Origin: Actinomycetes bacterium
GTDB taxonomy: Bacteria > Actinomycetota > Actinomycetes > Actinomycetales > Microbacteriaceae
Direction: 5' to 3'
Assembly (NCBI GenBank): GCA_023451265.1
Contig: JAEYAG010000020.1
Coordinates: 1-20,334 of the forward strand
Length of the DNA stretch: 20,334 nucleotides
In this document: positions 1-7,728 of the stretch, in pieces
How the letters are laid out: every line of letters starts with the position of its first letter
Position numbering within the stretch: position 1 is the stretch's first letter
Position numbers and translations under genes: made by a program
The notes under the pieces: generated by a model
Told to the model about the DNA's origin: nothing
The model's database searches: none
The model's input: only the letters and a program-made list of their open reading frames with translations

Positions 1-449
1 GCCTCGGCGAAGTAGTCGAGCACGCGCGCCTGGTTGACGATGAGGTGCGGGAATTCGCTGATGTCGTACGCGTAGTCGGCCGTGCGCGAGCGCCGCACGA
101 TGTTCTCAGGATGCTCCGGGTCGGGCCCCCAGAAGTTCATCCAGCCGATGTTGTACGCCTCCGCGACGATCCGCTCCGCGAACCCGAAGGCCTGGAACGT
201 CTCGACGCTGCGCGGCTGGATGCCGTCGGCCTGACCGAGCACGAGGCGCCCGTCGCGCTTCTCGATGAGCCGCGTCGTGACGTCGGGGTACTGCGACAGC
301 TGCGCCGCCAGCAGCATCCCGGCCGGTCCCGACCCGACGATGAGCACGTCGACCTCGTCGGGCAGGTCCGTCGGCCGGTCGATCCCGGTGCCGGCGGCCG
401 GCTGGATGCGCGGGTCTGCGGACACGTAGCCGTGGTGGTGGAACTGCAT
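1..449 (-). CDS. FAD-dependent aromatic monooxygenase (phenol 2-monooxygenase / MobA-like), N-terminal part, truncated by window edge
   Basis: Only the first 149 codons are in the window; the rest lies to the left. The protein opens with MQFHHHGYVSADPRIQPAAG, an N-terminus I associate with class A flavoprotein hydroxylases of the phenol 2-monooxygenase / 3-hydroxybenzoate 4-hydroxylase type. It then shows a Rossmann FAD-binding motif (VGSGPAG, G39-G44) and the following QADGIQPRSVETF stretch that contacts the flavin in this family. Such enzymes use NAD(P)H and O2 to put a second hydroxyl on a phenolic ring. The ATG at 449 has a GAAGGAG ribosome site about 9 bases upstream, and only 28 bases separate it from the transporter gene, so the two are probably one operon. 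Next to a homoprotocatechuate cluster, a hydroxyphenylacetate is a likely substrate, but this is inference. The family call is firm; the substrate is not. Confidence 0.85.
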   Translation of the reverse strand, partial: MQFHHHGYVSADPRIQPAAGTGIDRPTDLPDEVDVLIVGSGPAGMLLAAQLSQYPDVTTRLIEKRDGRLVLGQADGIQPRSVETFQAFGFAERIVAEAYNIGWMNFWGPDPEHPENIVRRSRTADYAYDISEFPHLIVNQARVLDYFAE

Positions 450-477
450 CGTCGTCGACTCCTTCGCGGTGACCGGC

Positions 478-1863
478 TCAGGCCTGGGCCATGCCCCGGA
501 TCGGGCTCACCGACTGCTCGGCCTCGTGGTCGAGGCCGAGGGGGATGCCGGTGCGGTCGCGCAGCAGCGGCGTCGCGATGAGGCCGAGGCTCGTCATGCC
601 GGCGAGGTACCACGTCACCGACATGGTGGTGCCGGTGGCCTGCACGAGTGCCGTCGCGATCGTGGGGGCGAACGCGCCGCCGAGGATCGCGCCGATGGCG
701 TACGAGATCGAGACGCCCGAGAAGCGGATGGATGCCGGGAACAGCTCCGCGTACAGGGCGGCCTGCGGGCCGTACGTGAACCCGAGTCCGATCGTGAGGA
801 TCGCAAGACCCAGGAACAGCAGCCCGATGTCGCCGGTGTTCACGAGCGGGAAGAGGGTGAAGACACCGATCAGCTGAAGGATCCAGCCGACGATGTAGGT
901 CGTGCGGCGGCCGATCCGGTCGGAGATGAAACCGGCGGCGAGCGTCGACAGCAGCCACGTGACGGCGGAGCCGGTCACCGCCCACAGCACCGGACCGCGC
1001 TCCAGCGCGAGCGGTCCCTCGGGGTTCGTCGCGTAGCCCTGGATGTAGCCGCCGGTGGTCATGTAGCCGACGGCGTTGTTGCCGGCGAACACGAGCGCGG
1101 CGATGACGACGAGCAGCGCGTGGCGGCGGAACAGCTGCACGATCGGCATCTTCGTCTCCTCCTTGCGCTCGGCCAGCTCGGCGAAGACGGGGCTCTCCTC
1201 GACGCGGCGGCGCACGTAGTAGCCGACGAGGATGAGCACGACCGACAGCAGGAACGGGATGCGCCAGCCCCACGTGAGGAACTGGTCGCCGGGCGCGACG
1301 AGCGTCATGAGCGCCATGACGCCGGAAGCGAGGAGCAGGCCCAGCGGCACGCCGATCTGCGGCGATGCGCCGAACGCGCCGCGCCGCGGCCGGGGCGCGT
1401 GCTCAACGGCCATGAGCACCGCGCCGCCCCACTCGCCGCCTGCGGAGATGCCCTGCACGATGCGCAGCAGCACGAGCAGGATGGGCGCGGCGACACCGAT
1501 GGCGCCGTAGGTGGGCAGCACACCGATGAGGGCGGTCGCGACGCCCATCATGATGAGCGTCCACATGAGGACGGGCTTGCGGCCGTACTTGTCGCCGAGG
1601 TGGCCGGCGAGGAACGCGCCCAGCGGGCGGAACAGGAAGCTGATGCCGACGGTCGCGAAGGCGACGAGGGCGCTGTTGGTGCCGAGCGGCGCGAAGAACA
1701 GCTGACCGAAGACGAGGCCGACGGCCGTGGCGTAGATGAAGAAGTCGTACCACTCGACGGTCGTTCCGACGACGGTGGCGAAGACCACGCGGCGGCGATC
1801 GGTGTGGCTGGCGATCGTTCCGGTCGGGGTGAACCCGCCGGCGGGGACGGAAGGTGTGCTCAT
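478..1863 (-). CDS. MFS transporter, metabolite:H+ symporter (MHS) family, probable aromatic acid importer
   Basis: A 461-residue integral membrane protein with about twelve hydrophobic segments. It has features of the MHS family (ShiA, KgtP and ProP relatives): VVGTTVEWYDFFIYATA in the first helix, FLFRPLGAFLAGHLGDKYGRKPVL spanning helix 2 and the loop 2-3 signature, RIVQGISAGGEWGGAVLM in helix 4, and a second GFISDRIGRRTT loop between helices 8 and 9. Length fits the family. The ATG at 1863 is preceded by GGAG at 8-base spacing. Members import organic acids with protons. Position upstream of the hydroxylase and divergent from the ring-cleavage genes suggests uptake of the aromatic acid feeding that pathway; the actual substrate cannot be read from sequence. 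Expression probably starts at the shared promoter near 1950. Confidence 0.9.
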   Translation of the reverse strand: MSTPSVPAGGFTPTGTIASHTDRRRVVFATVVGTTVEWYDFFIYATAVGLVFGQLFFAPLGTNSALVAFATVGISFLFRPLGAFLAGHLGDKYGRKPVLMWTLIMMGVATALIGVLPTYGAIGVAAPILLVLLRIVQGISAGGEWGGAVLMAVEHAPRPRRGAFGASPQIGVPLGLLLASGVMALMTLVAPGDQFLTWGWRIPFLLSVVLILVGYYVRRRVEESPVFAELAERKEETKMPIVQLFRRHALLVVIAALVFAGNNAVGYMTTGGYIQGYATNPEGPLALERGPVLWAVTGSAVTWLLSTLAAGFISDRIGRRTTYIVGWILQLIGVFTLFPLVNTGDIGLLFLGLAILTIGLGFTYGPQAALYAELFPASIRFSGVSISYAIGAILGGAFAPTIATALVQATGTTMSVTWYLAGMTSLGLIATPLLRDRTGIPLGLDHEAEQSVSPIRGMAQA

Positions 1864-1929
1864 GTCATGACTCCAGTGTCAGTTGGCGACGACGGCTTCG
1901 TCGGGTGCGGTCGGGCGAGATCGAAAGAT

Positions 1930-1980
1930 CACTTGCCCGCCTCACGATGATCATATACGATTTCAGATACGACGCAAGAG
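1930..1980. promoter_or_regulatory. Divergent promoter pair with embedded palindromic operator
   Basis: Rightward promoter: TTGCCC at 1933-1938, 17-bp spacer, TACGAT at 1956-1961. Leftward promoter, read on the minus strand: TTGCGT (1977-1972), 16-bp spacer, TATGAT (1955-1950). The two -10 hexamers abut and together form the near-palindrome ATCATATACGAT (1950-1961, 10 of 12 bases symmetric). A half-site ATACGA recurs 12 bp away at 1967-1972. The local AT-richness stands out in this high-GC window. The obvious regulator is the GntR protein encoded at 3518. Promoter assignments are by eye. Confidence 0.6.
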
Positions 1981-1991
1981 CGAGGGAGCTC

Positions 1992-3521
1992 ATGACCACC
2001 GACACCACGCAGCCGACCGAGACGGATGCCCGCTTCGCGGGGCTGCCCGCCCGCCCCGGCAAGATCGTCGCCGTGCACCTGAGTTACGAATCGCGCGCCG
2101 CACAGCGCGGACGCCGGCCGGCATTCCCGTCCTATTTCTTGAAGGCATCGAGTTCGGTCGCCGCCTCCGGTGGTACGGTCGAGCGGCCCGCGGGGACGGA
2201 GCTGTTGGCCTTCGAGGGTGAGATCGCGCTGGTCATCGGCGCACCGGCCCGCCGCGTGCCGGTCGAGACCGCGTGGGGCCACGTCGCGTGGGTCACCGCC
2301 GCCAACGATCTGGGCCTGTACGACCTCCGCGCGAACGACAAGGGCTCGAACGTCCGCTCCAAGAGCGGCGACGGCTTCACCCCGATCGGACCGGACCTCA
2401 TCGACGCGCACACCGTCGACCCGACCGCCCTGCGCGTGCGCGCCTGGGTGAACGGAGACCTGCGCCAGGACGACACCACGGCCGGACTGATCTTCCCGCT
2501 CGCGCAGTTCGTCGCCGATCTGTCGCAGCACGTCACGCTCGAGACCGGCGACGTGATCCTCACCGGCACGCCCGCCGGCTCGTCGGTGATCGTCCCCGGC
2601 GACGTCGTCGAGGTCGAGGTCGACGCCCCCGCGACCGGCGCGACCAGCGGGCGGCTCGTCACGACTGTCGTCGACGGCCCCGATCTCCCCTTCGACGCCG
2701 CGATCGGGTCGCTCCCGTCCGTCGACGACACGCAGCGCGAAGAGGCGTGGGGCTCCCGCGAGGCGGCGGGGCTGCCGCCGGCATCCGCGTCGCCCCTCTC
2801 CCCCTCGCTCCGAGACAAGCTCGAGCGCGTCCCCGTCGCGGGGCTCTCGCAGCAGCTGCGCAAGCGGGGCCTCGACAACGTCACGATCGACGGCGTCCGC
2901 CCGCTGCACCCGGAACAGAAGCTCGTCGGCACCGCGAAGACCCTGCGCTTCGTGCCCGGCCGCGAAGACCTGTTCGCGAGCCACGGCGGCGGCTACAACG
3001 CGCAGAAGCGCGCGTTCGACGCCGTCCGTGAGGGTGAGGTCATCGTGATCGAGGCCCGCGGCGAGGCCGGGTCGGGCACGCTCGGCGACATCCTCGCGAT
3101 CCGCGCGCACGCACAGCGCGCCGCCGGGATCGTGACCGACGGCGGCGTGCGCGACCTCGACGCGGTCAGCGCCGTCGGCATCCCCGTCTACACCGTCGGC
3201 GCCCACCCCGCCGTCCTCGGTCGCAAGCACGTCCCGTGGGATCACGACATCACGATCGCGTGCGGCGGCACGACGGTGCAGCCGGGCGACATCATCGTCG
3301 GCGACGCCGACGGGGTCATCGTCATCCCGCCGGAGATCGCCGAGGAGGTCGCCGACGCGGCGCTCGCGCAGGAGGAAGAGGATGCCTGGATCGCCGACCG
3401 CGTCGCCGAGGGCCACCCCGTCGACGGCCTCTTCCCGATGAACGCCGACTGGCGTGCCCGGTATGAGGCCGACCACACCCCGATTGGTGAGCCTGTCGAA
3501 CCACAGGGACCGACATCATGA
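1992..3521 (+). CDS. FAH-family hydrolase/decarboxylase/isomerase fused to an RraA-like domain (HpaG-like role)
   Basis: A 509-residue two-domain protein. Roughly residues 20-240 are a fumarylacetoacetate hydrolase (FAH) fold: FEGEIALVIG supplies the metal-binding E-x-E region, followed by ANDLGLYDLR, KSGDGFTPIGP and GDVILTGTPAGS, as in HpaG and 2-hydroxyhepta-2,4-diene-1,7-dioate isomerases. After a variable linker near residues 245-275, the C-terminal half matches RraA-like proteins (HMG/CHA aldolase and oxaloacetate decarboxylase relatives), with GSGTLGDILAIRA, TDGGVRDLDA and GDADGVIVIPPE. In the homoprotocatechuate route HpaG decarboxylates and isomerises the ring-cleavage acid, so the FAH half probably does this. 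The RraA half may add decarboxylase or aldolase activity or be structural. The ATG at 1992 has GAGGGAG upstream; in-frame earlier codons overlap the promoter. The gene overlaps the GntR gene by four bases. Confidence 0.88.
   Translation: MTTDTTQPTETDARFAGLPARPGKIVAVHLSYESRAAQRGRRPAFPSYFLKASSSVAASGGTVERPAGTELLAFEGEIALVIGAPARRVPVETAWGHVAWVTAANDLGLYDLRANDKGSNVRSKSGDGFTPIGPDLIDAHTVDPTALRVRAWVNGDLRQDDTTAGLIFPLAQFVADLSQHVTLETGDVILTGTPAGSSVIVPGDVVEVEVDAPATGATSGRLVTTVVDGPDLPFDAAIGSLPSVDDTQREEAWGSREAAGLPPASASPLSPSLRDKLERVPVAGLSQQLRKRGLDNVTIDGVRPLHPEQKLVGTAKTLRFVPGREDLFASHGGGYNAQKRAFDAVREGEVIVIEARGEAGSGTLGDILAIRAHAQRAAGIVTDGGVRDLDAVSAVGIPVYTVGAHPAVLGRKHVPWDHDITIACGGTTVQPGDIIVGDADGVIVIPPEIAEEVADAALAQEEEDAWIADRVAEGHPVDGLFPMNADWRARYEADHTPIGEPVEPQGPTS
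3484..3503. repeat. Short REP-like sequence inside the end of the FAH-RraA gene
   Basis: TTGGTGAGCCTGTCGAACCA resembles a short dispersed palindromic element I recall from intergenic spaces of Microbacteriaceae, with TGGT/ACCA ends. Here it is read through as the tail residues IGEPVEP just before the stop. A related core, CCTGTCGAA, recurs at 4179-4187. Recognition is from memory of the motif; copy number in this genome is unknown. Confidence 0.4.
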
Positions 3522-4177
3522 CCACCGTCGAGACCGGCAGCAAGTCGCAAGACGCCTACGACTGGATCCGCGAGCGGATCACCCGCCACGAGTACGGCCC
3601 CGGGTACCGCCTCGTGCTGGCGAGCATCGCCGCCGAGCTCGACATGAGCGTCGTGCCGGTGCGCGAGGCCATCCGCCGGCTCGAGGCCGAACACCTGGTC
3701 ACCTTCGAGAAGAACGTCGGCGCGCGCGTCTCGGTCGTCGACGAAGACCAGTACGTCTACACGATGCAGACCCTCAGCCTCGTCGAGGGCTACGCCACGC
3801 GCCTGGCCGCGCCGCACCTCACCGCCGAGGATCTGGCCACGGCATCCGAGATCAACGCGCGCATGCACCGCCTGCTCGATCACTTCGACGCGCACGTCTA
3901 CACGCAGCTGAATCAGCAGTTCCACGCCGTGCTGTTCGCCGCGTGCCCCAACCCGCACGTCCTCGATCTCGTCGACCGCGGCTGGTCGCGCCTGGCGGGC
4001 CTGCGCGACACCTCGTTCGCGCTGATCCCGAGCCGGCCTCGGCACTCCGTCGAAGAGCACGATCGCATCCTCGAGCTCATCCGCACCAGCGCCGACCCCG
4101 ACGAACTCGAGCTGTTCACCCGCAACCACCGCCTGCGCACGCTCGACGCGTTCCTGCAGGCGCGCCACACGCACTGA
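3518..4177 (+). CDS. GntR-family regulator, FCD (FadR-type) subgroup
   Basis: A 219-residue transcription factor. Residues about 8-75 form the GntR winged helix: DAYDWIRERITRHEYGPG, then LASIAAELDMSVVPVREAIRRLEAEHLV (recognition helix VVPVREAIRRL). Residues about 85-215 are the all-helical FCD effector domain, with histidines spaced as expected for the metal/ligand pocket in QLNQQFHAVLF, HSVEEHDRILELI and RNHRLRTLDAF. FCD regulators usually repress neighbouring catabolic genes and are released by a carboxylic acid. The ATGA overlap with the preceding stop indicates translational coupling; AGGGA lies 8 bases before the ATG. The nearest plausible operator is the palindrome at 1950-1961 between the two divergent operons. 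The effector is probably a pathway aromatic acid or intermediate, but this is inferred from context only. Confidence 0.92.
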   Translation: MTTVETGSKSQDAYDWIRERITRHEYGPGYRLVLASIAAELDMSVVPVREAIRRLEAEHLVTFEKNVGARVSVVDEDQYVYTMQTLSLVEGYATRLAAPHLTAEDLATASEINARMHRLLDHFDAHVYTQLNQQFHAVLFAACPNPHVLDLVDRGWSRLAGLRDTSFALIPSRPRHSVEEHDRILELIRTSADPDELELFTRNHRLRTLDAFLQARHTH

Positions 4178-4197
4178 CCCTGTCGAAGGAGACACCC

Positions 4198-5712
4198 ATG
4201 ACCGACGCCCCCGCCCTCGACCGGCGCCACGTCCCCGCGGACCTGCCCGACCGCATCCGCCACTACATCGACGGGCAGTTCGTCGATTCGCAGGACGGCG
4301 ACACCTTCGACGTGCTCGAGCCCGTCTCGAACGAGGTGTACGTGCAGGCCGCCGCCGGCAAGAAGGCCGATATCGACCTGGCCGTGGCCGCCGCCCGTCG
4401 CGCGTTCGTCGACGGCCCGTGGCCGCGGATGCTGCCCCGCGAGCGCTCGCGGGTGCTGCACCGCATCGCCGACATCGTCGAGTCGCGCGACGCCCGGCTC
4501 GCCGAGCTGGAGTCGTTCGACTCGGGGCTGCCGATCACGCAGGCGCTCGGGCAGGCCCGCCGCGCGGCGGAGAACTTCCGCTTCTTCGCCGACCTGATCG
4601 TCGCGCAGGCCGACGACACCTTCAAGGTGCCGGGCCGGCAGATCAACTACGTCAACCGCAAGCCGATCGGCGTCGCCGGGCTCATCACCCCGTGGAACAC
4701 GCCCTTCATGCTCGAGTCATGGAAGCTCGGCCCCGCCCTCGCGACCGGCAACACGGTCGTCCTCAAGCCCGCCGAGTTCACGCCGCTGTCGGCATCGCTC
4801 TGGGCCGGCATCTTCGAGGAGGCAGGTCTCCCGCAGGGCGTCTTCAACCTTGTGAACGGCCTGGGCGAGGATGCCGGTGACGCGCTCGTCAAGCATCCCG
4901 ACGTTCCCCTCATCTCGTTCACCGGCGAGAGCCGCACCGGCCAGATCATCTTCGGCAACGCGGCGCCGTTCCTGAAGGGCCTGTCGATGGAGCTCGGCGG
5001 CAAGAGCCCCGCCGTCGTCTTCGCGGACGCCGACCTCGACGCCGCGATCGACGCGACCATCTTCGGCGTCTTCTCGCTCAACGGCGAGCGCTGCACCGCC
5101 GGCTCGCGGATTCTCGTGCAGCGCGAGGTCTACGACGAGTTCGTCGAGCGCTACGCCGCCCAGGCGCAGCGCGTGAAGGTCGGCTTCCCGCACGATCCCG
5201 CGACCGAGGTCGGCGCCCTGGTGCACCCGGAGCACTTCGCGAAGGTCATGAGCTACGTCGAGATCGGCAAGGGCGAGGGCCGTCTCGTCGCGGGCGGCGG
5301 TCAGCCGGAAGGCTTCGCGTTCGGCAACTTCGTCGCCCCGACGGTCTTCGCCGACGTCTCCCCCGACGCCCGCATCTTCCAGGAGGAGATCTTCGGGCCG
5401 GTCGTGGCGATCACGCCGTTCGACACGGACGAGGAGGCCCTCGCGCTGGCAAACAACACGAAGTACGGGCTCGCGGCGTACGTCTGGACCAACGACCTCA
5501 AGCGCGCCCACAACTTCGCGCAGAACGTCGAGGCCGGCATGGTGTGGCTGAACTCCAACAACGTGCGCGACCTCCGCACCCCGTTCGGCGGCGTCAAGGC
5601 CTCCGGACTCGGACACGAGGGCGGCTACCGCTCGATCGACTTCTACACCGACCAGCAGGCCGTGCACATCACGCTCGGCAAGGTCCACAACCCCACCTTC
5701 GGCAAGAACTGA
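4198..5712 (+). CDS. hpaE: 5-carboxymethyl-2-hydroxymuconate semialdehyde dehydrogenase
   Basis: A 504-residue aldehyde dehydrogenase superfamily member of normal length. Catalytic features: PWNTPF with N167, ELGGKSP with the general-base E265, and the nucleophile C299 in NGERCTAGSR. EEIFGPVVAITPF and PFGGVKASGLGHEGG are the usual C-terminal motifs. The start RHYIDGQFV and the motif GLITPWNTPFMLESWKLGPALA are typical of HpaE. It oxidises the ring-cleavage semialdehyde to the tricarboxylic acid with NAD+, in the cytoplasm. The ATG at 4198 was chosen because GAAGGAG stands 7 bases upstream; the longer in-frame reading from 3454 would run through the regulator gene. It follows the GntR stop by 20 bases and precedes HpaD by 70. 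Placement among hpaD, hpaH and hpaI makes the specific assignment strong. Confidence 0.93.
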   Translation: MTDAPALDRRHVPADLPDRIRHYIDGQFVDSQDGDTFDVLEPVSNEVYVQAAAGKKADIDLAVAAARRAFVDGPWPRMLPRERSRVLHRIADIVESRDARLAELESFDSGLPITQALGQARRAAENFRFFADLIVAQADDTFKVPGRQINYVNRKPIGVAGLITPWNTPFMLESWKLGPALATGNTVVLKPAEFTPLSASLWAGIFEEAGLPQGVFNLVNGLGEDAGDALVKHPDVPLISFTGESRTGQIIFGNAAPFLKGLSMELGGKSPAVVFADADLDAAIDATIFGVFSLNGERCTAGSRILVQREVYDEFVERYAAQAQRVKVGFPHDPATEVGALVHPEHFAKVMSYVEIGKGEGRLVAGGGQPEGFAFGNFVAPTVFADVSPDARIFQEEIFGPVVAITPFDTDEEALALANNTKYGLAAYVWTNDLKRAHNFAQNVEAGMVWLNSNNVRDLRTPFGGVKASGLGHEGGYRSIDFYTDQQAVHITLGKVHNPTFGKN

Positions 5713-5782
5713 CCCAACCCCATGACGGTCGCAGCGCTCCTCGCCCCAGCGACCGGTGGTACACGAAAGCAAGGACGCTGAC

Positions 5783-6943
5783 ATGACCAACCGCGATGAC
5801 ATGACCCTGACCTCGTCGGGTTACTACGTGAGCGCCGAGGCGCCGATCCACTCCGACAACCCGGTCGCGACACCCGCGGCATCCCCGCCCGACATCCTGC
5901 GCTGCGCGTACATGGAGCTCGTGGTGACCGACCTCACGGCATCCCGTTGGTTCTACGTCGACGTGCTCGGCCTGTACGTCACCGAAGAGGACGACGAGGC
6001 GATCTACCTCCGCTCGACGGAGGAGTTCATCCACCACAACCTCGTGCTGCGCAAGGGACCGATCGCGGCCGTCGCGGCGTTCAGCTACCGCGTGCGATCG
6101 GCGGAGGACCTCGACAAGGCTGTTGCGTTCTACACCGAGCTCGGATGCCGCGTGGAGCGCCGCCGGGAGGGCTTCGTGAAGGGCATCGGCGACTCGGTCC
6201 GCGTCGAGGACCCACTCGGCTTCCCGTACGAGTTCTTCTACGAGACGACGCACGTCGAGCGGCTGAGCTGGCGCTACGACCTGCACACGCCCGGCGAACT
6301 CGTGCGTCTCGACCACTTCAACCAGGTCACCCCCGACGTGCCGCGCGCCGTGCGCCACTACCAGGACCTCGGTTTCCGCGTGACGGAGGACATCCAGGAC
6401 GAGGCGGGCACCGTGTACGCCGCGTGGATGCGCCGCAAGCCCACCGTGCACGACACCGCCGCGACCGGCGGCGACGGCCCGCGCATGCACCACGTCGCCT
6501 TCGCGACGCACGAGAAGCACAACATCCTCGCGATCTGCGACAAGCTCGGGGCTCTCCGCCGCTCGGACGCGATCGAGCGCGGCCCCGGCCGCCACGGGGT
6601 CAGCAACGCGTTCTACCTGTACCTGCGCGACCCCGACGGGCACCGCGTGGAGATCTACACGCAGGACTACTACACCGGCGATCCCGACAACCCCGTCGTC
6701 ACGTGGGACGTGCACGACAACCAGCGCCGCGACTGGTGGGGGAACCCCGTGGTCCCGTCGTGGTACACGGATGCCTCGCTCGTGCTCGACCTGGACGGCA
6801 ACCCGCAGCCGGTCGTCGCGCGCACCGACGACAGCGAGATGGCGGTCACGATCGGCGCCGACGGCTTCAGCTACACCCGCCCCGGCGAGGACTCGATGCC
6901 CGACTACAAGAAGGGCGAGTACAAGCTGGGGCACCAGCTCTGA
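5783..6943 (+). CDS. hpaD: 3,4-dihydroxyphenylacetate (homoprotocatechuate) 2,3-dioxygenase
   Basis: A 386-residue extradiol dioxygenase of the vicinal-oxygen-chelate fold with two tandem modules (residues about 30-150 and 170-310). With the ATG at 5783, the metal ligands are H178 (LDHFNQV), H237 (RMHHVAF) and E290 (GHRVEIYTQDYY). The second-sphere residues H223 and Y280 are also present. Spacings of these five equal those of Brevibacterium fuscum HPCD (H155, H200, H214, Y257, E267) with a constant offset of 23, so a working Fe or Mn enzyme is expected. It opens homoprotocatechuate next to the hydroxyl pair. AGGA 8 bases before ATG 5783 supports this start over a GTG at 5756. An inverted repeat (5726-5732 with 5749-5755) sits in the upstream gap. 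The stop overlaps the hpaH start by one base. Confidence 0.95.
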   Translation: MTNRDDMTLTSSGYYVSAEAPIHSDNPVATPAASPPDILRCAYMELVVTDLTASRWFYVDVLGLYVTEEDDEAIYLRSTEEFIHHNLVLRKGPIAAVAAFSYRVRSAEDLDKAVAFYTELGCRVERRREGFVKGIGDSVRVEDPLGFPYEFFYETTHVERLSWRYDLHTPGELVRLDHFNQVTPDVPRAVRHYQDLGFRVTEDIQDEAGTVYAAWMRRKPTVHDTAATGGDGPRMHHVAFATHEKHNILAICDKLGALRRSDAIERGPGRHGVSNAFYLYLRDPDGHRVEIYTQDYYTGDPDNPVVTWDVHDNQRRDWWGNPVVPSWYTDASLVLDLDGNPQPVVARTDDSEMAVTIGADGFSYTRPGEDSMPDYKKGEYKLGHQL

Positions 6944-7728
6944 TGCTGACCCCCGACCAGATCGCGCAGATCGCCGGCGAGCTCGCCGAGGCCGACCGCA
7001 CGCACAGTGTGATCCCGCGGATCACGGCGCGCTACCCGGATGCCACGGTCGAAGACGCGTACGCGATCCAGGCGATCTGGCGCGACCGCATGGTCGCGGC
7101 GGGCCGGCGTCTCGTCGGACGCAAGATCGGCCTGACCTCGAAGGCGATGCAGCAGGCGACGGGCATCACCGAGCCCGACTACGGCGTCATGTTCGACGAC
7201 ACCGTGTACCGCTCGGGCGACACGATCGAGGCGGCGCAGTTCTCGAACGTGCGCATCGAGGTCGAGCTCGCGTTCGTCCTGAAGACGCCGCTCGAGGGCC
7301 CGGACTGCACGCTCGACGACGCCCTCGCCGCGATCGACTACGCCGTGCCCGCGCTCGAGGTGCTCAACTCCCACATCGACCTGGAGGGCCGCACGATCGT
7401 CGACACGATCAGCGACAACGCCGCCTACGGCGCGATGGTCCTCGGCGACGAGCGCCGCCGGCCCGACGAGATCGACCTGCGGTGGGTGCCGGGGGTGCTC
7501 AGCCGCAACGGCGAAATCGAGGAGACCGGCGTCGCGATGGGCGTGCTCGGGCATCCGGCGACGGGCGTCGCGTGGCTGGCCAACAAGTTCGCCCAGCACG
7601 GTGCCAGACTCGAGGCGGGCGAGATCATCCTCGCCGGGTCGTTCACGCGGCCGATGTGGGTCTCCGCTGGCGATGAGGTGCGCGCGGACTTCGGCCCGAT
7701 GGGAGTCATCACATGCCGTTTCGTCTGA
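6943..7728 (+). CDS. hpaH: 2-oxohept-4-ene-1,7-dioate hydratase
   Basis: A 261-residue member of the FAH-related hydratase/decarboxylase family (MhpD, HpaH, XylJ relatives). Motifs: GRKIGLTSKAMQQATGI, EPDYGVMFDD, RIEVELAFVL with the metal-binding E-x-E, and DNAAYGAMVLG. It adds water to 2-oxohept-4-ene-1,7-dioate to give 4-hydroxy-2-oxoheptanedioate, the substrate of HpaI, in the cytoplasm and Mg2+-dependent in this family. Start: the ATG at 6943 shares its A with the hpaD stop (TGATG), the usual coupled arrangement; only a weak GGGG lies upstream, consistent with re-initiation. Its last 16 bases overlap hpaI. The MhpD-type 2-oxopent-4-enoate hydratase is the main alternative, excluded mainly by context. 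Confidence 0.93.
   Translation: MLTPDQIAQIAGELAEADRTHSVIPRITARYPDATVEDAYAIQAIWRDRMVAAGRRLVGRKIGLTSKAMQQATGITEPDYGVMFDDTVYRSGDTIEAAQFSNVRIEVELAFVLKTPLEGPDCTLDDALAAIDYAVPALEVLNSHIDLEGRTIVDTISDNAAYGAMVLGDERRRPDEIDLRWVPGVLSRNGEIEETGVAMGVLGHPATGVAWLANKFAQHGARLEAGEIILAGSFTRPMWVSAGDEVRADFGPMGVITCRFV

Noticed and set aside
469..1950. Long plus-strand open frame opposite the MFS gene
   Set aside because: Composition is Arg/Glu/Asp/Ala-rich with no recognisable domain. It is the antisense of a clear membrane transporter, a usual artefact of GC-rich third positions.
1854..1991. Upstream extension of the FAH-RraA protein, including an in-frame ATG at 1947
   Set aside because: It would run through the divergent promoter and operator. 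The ATG at 1992 has GAGGGAG at proper spacing and the conserved domain starts after it.
1929..3476. 515-codon minus-strand open frame opposite the FAH-RraA gene
   Set aside because: Low-complexity Asp/Arg/Val-rich translation with no motif; the opposite strand encodes a convincing two-domain enzyme with a ribosome site.
5726..5755. Inverted repeat CGGTCGC/GCGACCG between hpaE and hpaD as a terminator
   Set aside because: A seven-base stem with a 16-base loop is weak, and the genes on both sides belong to one pathway; at most a processing site.
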